Positions 60,016-64,000 of a stretch of 64,000 nt of DNA are shown piece after piece; position 1 is the first letter of the stretch; the number at the start of each line of letters is the position of its first letter. The stretch lies in contig NZ_CP070973.1 of assembly GCF_017086405.1 (NCBI RefSeq), positions 868,001-932,000 of the forward strand, read 5' to 3'. The notes below the pieces were generated by a model that was not told the DNA's origin, ran no database searches, and was given only the letters and a program-made list of their open reading frames with translations. The stretch is from Mycobacterium gordonae. GTDB taxonomy: Bacteria > Actinomycetota > Actinomycetes > Mycobacteriales > Mycobacteriaceae. A program made the translations under genes and the position numbers.

Positions 60016-60902
60016 ACGCGGGGAAGCCGATTCCGTGTAGTGATCAGTCGTTGTCGCGAAATGACCCCATCTACGGCACCGCGGGGGCCGGACACGCTTG
60101 GGCCATGCTCGAACTCGGTGGGGCGTGGGGGAGATCGGCGTTCCTGGACTCACCGGGCATCATCGACCGCGAATTGGGACGACAGATCTGCCGGCGCATC
60201 GAAGCGGCAGGCATGCGGGTCACTGCGATTCGCCGGCCGGGGCGGCGCCCCGAGACGCCGCGTTGGCGGTGGTTCATCGCGCGGTGCGACGAGGGTAGCG
60301 AGGCGTTGTATCAGGGGGAGGTCGACGGACCGCACGACTACCTGGATATCGCACTGGACGGCTCCGGCGGTGAGCTGACCGCCGGCCCACTCGTGGCGGT
60401 GTGCGCGCACGGCAAGCACGATCAGTGCTGCGCGGTGCGGGGCCGGGCCGCGGCGGCCGCTATCGCGGCGCAGTATCCCGAATTGATCTGGGAGTGTTCG
60501 CATTTGGGTGGTGACCGGTTCGCGGCGACGATGCTGGTGTTGCCCGAGGGTCTGTGTTATGGACGGGTCGATTCAACCGATTCGGCCGGCCTGGTGCGGC
60601 TGTACCTCGACCGGCGGCTGGACCATAGGTATCTGCGCGGACGCACGTGCCTGCCACATGTGGTGCAGGCCGCGCAGCACTTCGCACGTGAAGCATTGGG
60701 CGAAGACCGGATCGACGCCTTCTCGCCGCTGAGGGTCGAGCACACGGCGGGCGGCACTCACCGGGTCGAGCTCGCCGCTGACCCGAATCCGGTGGAAGTC
60801 GTAGTTGCAGAAGAGATGTCCGAACCGCTGCTGTCCATGTGTCGCGCTTCGGTGCGTGGCCGGGTGCGGACTTATGTACTGGTGTCGGTGAAGTCGCGCT
60901 GA
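60012..60902 (+). CDS. Sucrase/ferredoxin-like (thioredoxin-fold) protein
   Basis: 296 residues. N-terminal PCSDQSLSRNDPIYGTA and the central CAHGKHDQCCAVRGRAAAA followed by WECSHLGGDRFAATMLVLPEG are signatures of the sucrase/ferredoxin-like family, thought to bind a [2Fe-2S] cluster. Several Cys (C-x-HG-x4-CC) could hold it. It could supply electrons to, or maintain iron for, the upstream JmjC oxygenase. The GTG at 60012 overlaps the oxygenase stop, so both are translated from one message. Confidence 0.82.
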   Translation: MNAGKPIPCSDQSLSRNDPIYGTAGAGHAWAMLELGGAWGRSAFLDSPGIIDRELGRQICRRIEAAGMRVTAIRRPGRRPETPRWRWFIARCDEGSEALYQGEVDGPHDYLDIALDGSGGELTAGPLVAVCAHGKHDQCCAVRGRAAAAAIAAQYPELIWECSHLGGDRFAATMLVLPEGLCYGRVDSTDSAGLVRLYLDRRLDHRYLRGRTCLPHVVQAAQHFAREALGEDRIDAFSPLRVEHTAGGTHRVELAADPNPVEVVVAEEMSEPLLSMCRASVRGRVRTYVLVSVKSR

Positions 60903-61036
60903 GCGAGCTCGTGATGCTCCTATCTGTGCCAAGGGTCTCGATTCAGGCGGTGGCCGGGTCGGAGCGGATCACCTCGGCGACGTCAATTCCGGAGTCCTGA
61001 AGGGCACGCCCAGCGGTATTGTTCGCCGACGCTGAC
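60903..61036. other. Short intergenic gap
   Basis: About 130 bp after the sucrase/ferredoxin-like gene. A 31-codon minus-strand frame (60943-61038) is open but has no homology or ribosome-binding site. Beyond this point base composition falls and phage-like and foreign genes begin. Confidence 0.35.
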
Positions 61037-61372
61037 ATGCCCGACACCTACGTGCTCATCGAAGTGGTGGGCGAAGACGAGCGGATACCCGATGCGGTCG
61101 AGTTGGCGCTGACCTTTCGGGGCACCACGGTTGCGGTAGTCAACGGGCACACCGACATCATCGGCGCCCACTTCGAACAAGCCTTCACGCCGCAATGTGA
61201 GCACGGCACAATAGTCGCGCGACCAGAGATCGCTTTGCCTGGTGACTTCGAAATCGTTGACGCGCAACGCGTTAAGCGCGGTGAGATGAAGCTCTCGGCA
61301 CCCAAACCGAACACCAACAAAGGCAGATACACCCGCACCGACACCTACCAAGTCCACTTCAATCGCTCCTAA
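61037..61372 (+). CDS. Hypothetical protein
   Basis: 111 residues from the ATG at 61037 (a TTG at 61019 is an alternative). It starts PDTYVLIEVVGEDERIPDA and contains TFRGTTVAVVNGHTDIIGAH and a basic, Asn/Lys-rich C-terminus. No family, signal peptide or membrane segment recognised. Composition is plausible for a real protein. It lies between the peptide/oxygenase trio and phage remnants; a role with either is not supported. Confidence 0.45.
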   Translation: MPDTYVLIEVVGEDERIPDAVELALTFRGTTVAVVNGHTDIIGAHFEQAFTPQCEHGTIVARPEIALPGDFEIVDAQRVKRGEMKLSAPKPNTNKGRYTRTDTYQVHFNRS

Positions 61373-61377
61373 CAACG

Positions 61378-61732
61378 ATGCCAGTTAAGAGACCCTGCGT
61401 AGTTGCCGGCTGTCCTGACTACTTCGTCACACAAGGAATTCACGACGCCAACAAGCAACCCGGCATCGCTACCCGGCACACGAACGCCAACACAACAAGG
61501 CCAACGACCGGGTGCGCGACGCCAAACCCAATCGCCAAACACGGCGAGATCGGGCTTACCTCGCGATACCCAAACCAATCGGTTTGCGCTGCGTTCTGAG
61601 GATTGAAGACGCTGCACCGGATGGGCGACAACGTGGGATCACATCGTGTCCGTTGACGCAGGCGGGTCCAATCATCCGAGCAATCTGCAACCGGCGTGCC
61701 GTGAATGCAATTCCAGCACGGGGGATCGTTGA
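61378..61732 (+). pseudogene. HNH endonuclease gene remnant (phage-type)
   Basis: Three frames carry successive parts of an HNH endonuclease. The start PVKRPCVVAGCPDYFV (61378 on) is a Cys-x4-Cys-like N-terminus. A middle part reads NDRVRDAKPNRQTRRDRAYLA in another frame. The HNH core TWDHIVSVDAGGSNHPSNLQ, then PACRECNSSTG, lies in a third, ending at a TGA at 61730-61732. At least two frameshifts break the gene. HNH nucleases of this type sit beside phage packaging genes. Confidence 0.78.
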
Positions 61733-61760
61733 AATCGCCTGCGGAACGACAACTTAACGA

Positions 61761-61798
61761 GACTGAGGCGGTAAGCCATTTGGCGTACCGCCTCAGTC
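61761..61798. terminator. Long perfect-looking hairpin
   Basis: An 18-bp stem with one mismatch (GACTGAGGCGGTAAGCCA and TGGCGTACCGCCTCAGTC) closes on a 2-nt loop. It lies after the HNH remnant. It may be a terminator or a cruciform or recombination site; there is no T-tract. Confidence 0.5.
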
Positions 61799-61802
61799 AT
61801 CA

Positions 61803-61935
61803 ATGCCATGCCTGCCGAGCCATGCGGTAACGGACCCTGCCTACCGTGCCTCGCCGAACCTGCCTTGCCGTGCCCTGCCAATCCGCGCCAAGCCCTGCCT
61901 GCCACGCCGCAATTAGCCGAACCGTGCCTATCTCA
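61803..61935. repeat. Irregular (A/T/C)GCC-spaced repeat tract
   Basis: About 130 bp in which GCC recurs every 4-6 nt with variable intervening bases (CATGCCTGCC, CCTACCGTGCCTCGCCGAACC, CCTTGCCGTGCC, CCTGCCTGCCACGCC). It is one-sided (C-rich on this strand) and has no open frame with a family match. Similar short spaced GCC tracts are known in phage intergenic regions; function unknown. Confidence 0.5.
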
Positions 61936-62110
61936 CCTGCCAAACCGCGACGGCTTCATTCTACCAGTTACGTCGACAAAAGGATTTCTCCGGGAGTCGC
62001 ACGAATGAAAAGTTCGGACAGTTGACACCCCTTAACCCCGTTGTCCCACTGCTCTTTTGCTTACAACCGCTTGTCGTCGTTCAATTCGGCCGAACTTGGT
62101 TCAAGAATCA
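61936..62110. other. Intergenic segment, no gene recognised
   Basis: About 175 bp between the GCC tract and the connector remnant. Frames are open but short; nothing with a motif was seen. Confidence 0.3.
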
Positions 62111-62558
62111 CCCGTTGCTGGCCCTGCAGCGCGTTCTGACATCGGTCGCCGCCGTTGGATCATCCCAGTGGATGACTTCGCCACGGTGGACGGGCTGGCG
62201 ATCGAAACGGCCACCGCTGGTGGGTATGCGCCGATCACCGGCTATCTTCCCGCGCCGGTCAACGCCGTTGCGAACGGTGGCGTGTGGACATCCCTGATCA
62301 TTGGCGCGGGCAGTCCTGTGACGCCGGATCGCAGCGAAAACCGGGGTGAAAGTCACGGCGAAGTGGGGCTGGCCGGAAGTGCCGGGAGCGGTCAAGCTCG
62401 CGACATTGATTCAAGCGTCCCGGTTGTTCGCGCGTCGACAGGCACCGTTCGGCGTGACGGGAAATCCCGAGGTTGGGCAACTGCGCCTGCTGGAACGCCT
62501 CGACGTGGATTTGGTGACGAGTGTTCGCCCGTATGCCCGTGTCTGGGGAGCGGTGTAG
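62111..62558 (+). pseudogene. Phage head-tail connector (gp6-like) gene remnant
   Basis: The first part (~62120-62335) reads VDDFATVDGLAIETATAGG, then YLPAPVNAVANGGVW. After a frameshift near 62335-62345 the C-terminal part (62346-62558) reads VTAKWGWPEVPGAVKLATLIQ to RPYARVWGAV. Together they match the order and motifs of actinophage head-tail connector proteins. The N-terminal start is missing. With the HNH remnant it marks a decayed prophage. Confidence 0.75.
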
Positions 62559-62569
62559 GCGATGGCCAG

Positions 62570-64000
62570 TTATCGGCCAGAACTTCGCGGGCTGGACGCT
62601 AATCTTTCCATTGCCCTCGTCAACTCGCTGCTTGCGTGCCGCAAGTTATCCCTTAACCTGCGCTGTCCGTCATACGCAGTATGGTCGGGAATGATGGAGT
62701 AAAGGGCATCTTCGCCCAGAAGGTAATCGACAAATGCTCTAGTTTTTCCGCGCCAACCGCCGCCGCGATGACTGATTGCGCTCCGCATGGCCTCGAATAC
62801 TTCGCGCTCACGCACAGGCGTGACGTCAGCCATTGTCGATAGATACTCAAAGTCGGTCCTCGCCCAATGAAGGTGCTGCTCGCCCGCAGAAGTAATTTCG
62901 ACGCGGTTGGCGGCCGTCACGTCTGTCACTGTTGGATCGTAGTCGTAACATAAACCCGTTTTCAGGAGTGCGTCTAACCAGCTATAGACTGCACGCGCAT
63001 CAAAGTTTAGCCCTTCGCAGTACTGGATAATCTGGCTGACCGAGATGAGGCGGCCGATACCCTCTTCGAGTGGCGTATCGTCTAATAGCTGAAGAACTGA
63101 TAGACCCGTCAGTGGAGACGAGTCAGAGTCGACCATTCCAAAGATATTTTGGACGAACTCATGTTGCTCCACTGGATAAATATCGTAGTTAGCGCGGAGG
63201 ATCGCATTCATCGCCTTGTGGCGCGACACCATGCCGGCCTCACCTGCAAGATAGGCTTTCAGCAAGTCTTCGACCGCGAGATGTCCCGAAGTTACAAACT
63301 GCCTTGCGAGCCGCAAAGATCGGCGTACATCGCTATTGGCGAGTGCGCCGATCCATCTGGACACATTGTCTGTCTGCAGGAAAACTCTCTGGAGTGACTG
63401 CGTAAACGCGGTGAGATCCTTCACGCTCAGGGAAATGCCTCGCTTAACAAAGTATCTGTCGTCAGGACGCTGCCGATCGGCATCTTCCGCACGATTTTGG
63501 AGGAAGTCGATTCTCTTGCGAATGATTTCCTCAGTTGGCGGAGTAGGAAGAAAAAGCGCTTCGTGGTCGAATGACTGAAGGGCCCCGTGTTTGGAAAGTT
63601 GCCAACTAGTCCTGTCGGTAATAGGTAGAATGATCAGGCATACAGATTTTTCATAGATTGATCTCGCGTATTGATAGACCTTTTCCTGAAAGGCGATGTC
63701 GAAGTGATCGGCGTTATCGAAGATGATTACCGGAATCCTCTTGCGGCCTGTGACGACGTGGCGAACAAGTCCATTTATGTAGTCGTTAGGTCGGCTCTGT
63801 CTTTTGACTTCGATAGATTCGCCAAACTTTATCTGAAACTGCACCTTATCCGTTTCATACAAGCGGTTCCACGGACCACGACTCAAACGACGGTACTCGT
63901 CAAAAAACATTCCTTCGAGTTCCTCAAATGCGGGAGGGTCATCGCCGTATATAGCTTCTTCCAGAGACTCCAAAAGGTGTTGATCGAGCCACTCGATGAC
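62570..64000 (-). CDS. P-loop ATPase-like protein, 5' end outside window, foreign composition
   Basis: About 477 residues are visible (C-terminal part); the reading continues past 64000 on the minus strand, so the apparent TTG start at 63973 is not needed. A Walker B-like strand RIPVIIFDNADHFD (~100) follows an ATPase-like core. PITDRTSWQLSKHG and PPTEEIIRKRIDFLQNRAED look like sensor/STAND-type segments. The C-terminal half is helical with winged-helix character. The Walker A loop would be outside the window. The gene has clearly lower GC than the rest and different codon use, consistent with recent transfer. A defence or mobile-element role is a hypothesis. Confidence 0.6.
   Translation of the reverse strand, partial: VIEWLDQHLLESLEEAIYGDDPPAFEELEGMFFDEYRRLSRGPWNRLYETDKVQFQIKFGESIEVKRQSRPNDYINGLVRHVVTGRKRIPVIIFDNADHFDIAFQEKVYQYARSIYEKSVCLIILPITDRTSWQLSKHGALQSFDHEALFLPTPPTEEIIRKRIDFLQNRAEDADRQRPDDRYFVKRGISLSVKDLTAFTQSLQRVFLQTDNVSRWIGALANSDVRRSLRLARQFVTSGHLAVEDLLKAYLAGEAGMVSRHKAMNAILRANYDIYPVEQHEFVQNIFGMVDSDSSPLTGLSVLQLLDDTPLEEGIGRLISVSQIIQYCEGLNFDARAVYSWLDALLKTGLCYDYDPTVTDVTAANRVEITSAGEQHLHWARTDFEYLSTMADVTPVREREVFEAMRSAISHRGGGWRGKTRAFVDYLLGEDALYSIIPDHTAYDGQRRLRDNLRHASSELTRAMERLASSPRSSGR

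Noticed and set aside
60943..61038. 31-codon minus-strand frame ending SGIDVAEVIRSDPATA
   Set aside because: No ribosome-binding site or family match; overlaps the start of the plus-strand hypothetical gene. Could be a gene tail but not supportable.

Overview
The window is high-GC DNA from a slow-growing, PE_PGRS-rich Mycobacterium. M. kansasii, M. gordonae or M. marinum-type species fit; this is inferred from gene content, and the species cannot be fixed from sequence alone. The evidence is six large PE_PGRS genes plus two PE/PE_PGRS remnants, one PPE-SVP gene, and a backbone that I recognise from memory as the M. tuberculosis Rv0356-Rv0385 block, followed by Rv0389-Rv0392.

Layout. (1) 1-9600: the 3'-truncated type II flavohaemoglobin gene (Rv0385-like), a very large frameshifted PE_PGRS with a 327-bp tandem array, and clpB behind a combined HspR/SigH promoter. 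(2) 9593-19670: an accessory block made of two copies of a PE_PGRS / DsrE-like / enoyl-CoA hydratase module, the second copy decayed, plus PE remnants. (3) 19668-27900: ttfA, an SDR, pyrE, a lipoprotein, a SpoU methyltransferase and dodecin. A ~2.45-kb tandem duplication whose junction can be read has left a second PE_PGRS, a broken methyltransferase and a dodecin fragment. (4) 27909-38067: a LysR regulator divergent from a complete form I (aerobic) CO dehydrogenase operon: structural genes coxM-S-L, with XdhC-like, MobA-like, coxD, coxG and coxE maturation genes joined by 4-bp stop/start overlaps. (5) 38209-48337: housekeeping genes (amine permease, GH76-like enzyme, DedA, fba, Rv0361-0356 homologues, CDF metal exporter, site-2 protease, purA). 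(6) 48334-58411: a PPE gene with a small upstream ORF, a divergent PurT-like ATP-grasp gene, rhodanese, metZ, PE_PGRS and ndhA. (7) 58551-64000: an accessory tail. It starts with a repeat peptide gene followed by a JmjC/cupin oxygenase and a sucrase/ferredoxin-like gene, then degraded phage genes (HNH endonuclease, head-tail connector), and ends in a lower-GC P-loop ATPase that runs off the window.

The best candidate for an undescribed system is the compact trio at 58566-60902. It consists of a 63-residue acidic Gly/Asp/His peptide with two identical 22-residue repeats that differ at the DNA level only at synonymous sites, a JmjC-type Fe(II) oxygenase with an intact HxD...H triad, and a translationally coupled Cys-rich thioredoxin-fold protein. 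I read it as a possible RiPP-like peptide-hydroxylation or metal-handling locus. Other signals worth a second look are the duplication junction, the PurT homologue that has lost its GAR-binding residues, the apparent inversion relative to M. tuberculosis, the SmtB/ArsR-like palindrome at the CDF gene start, and two leaderless promoters.
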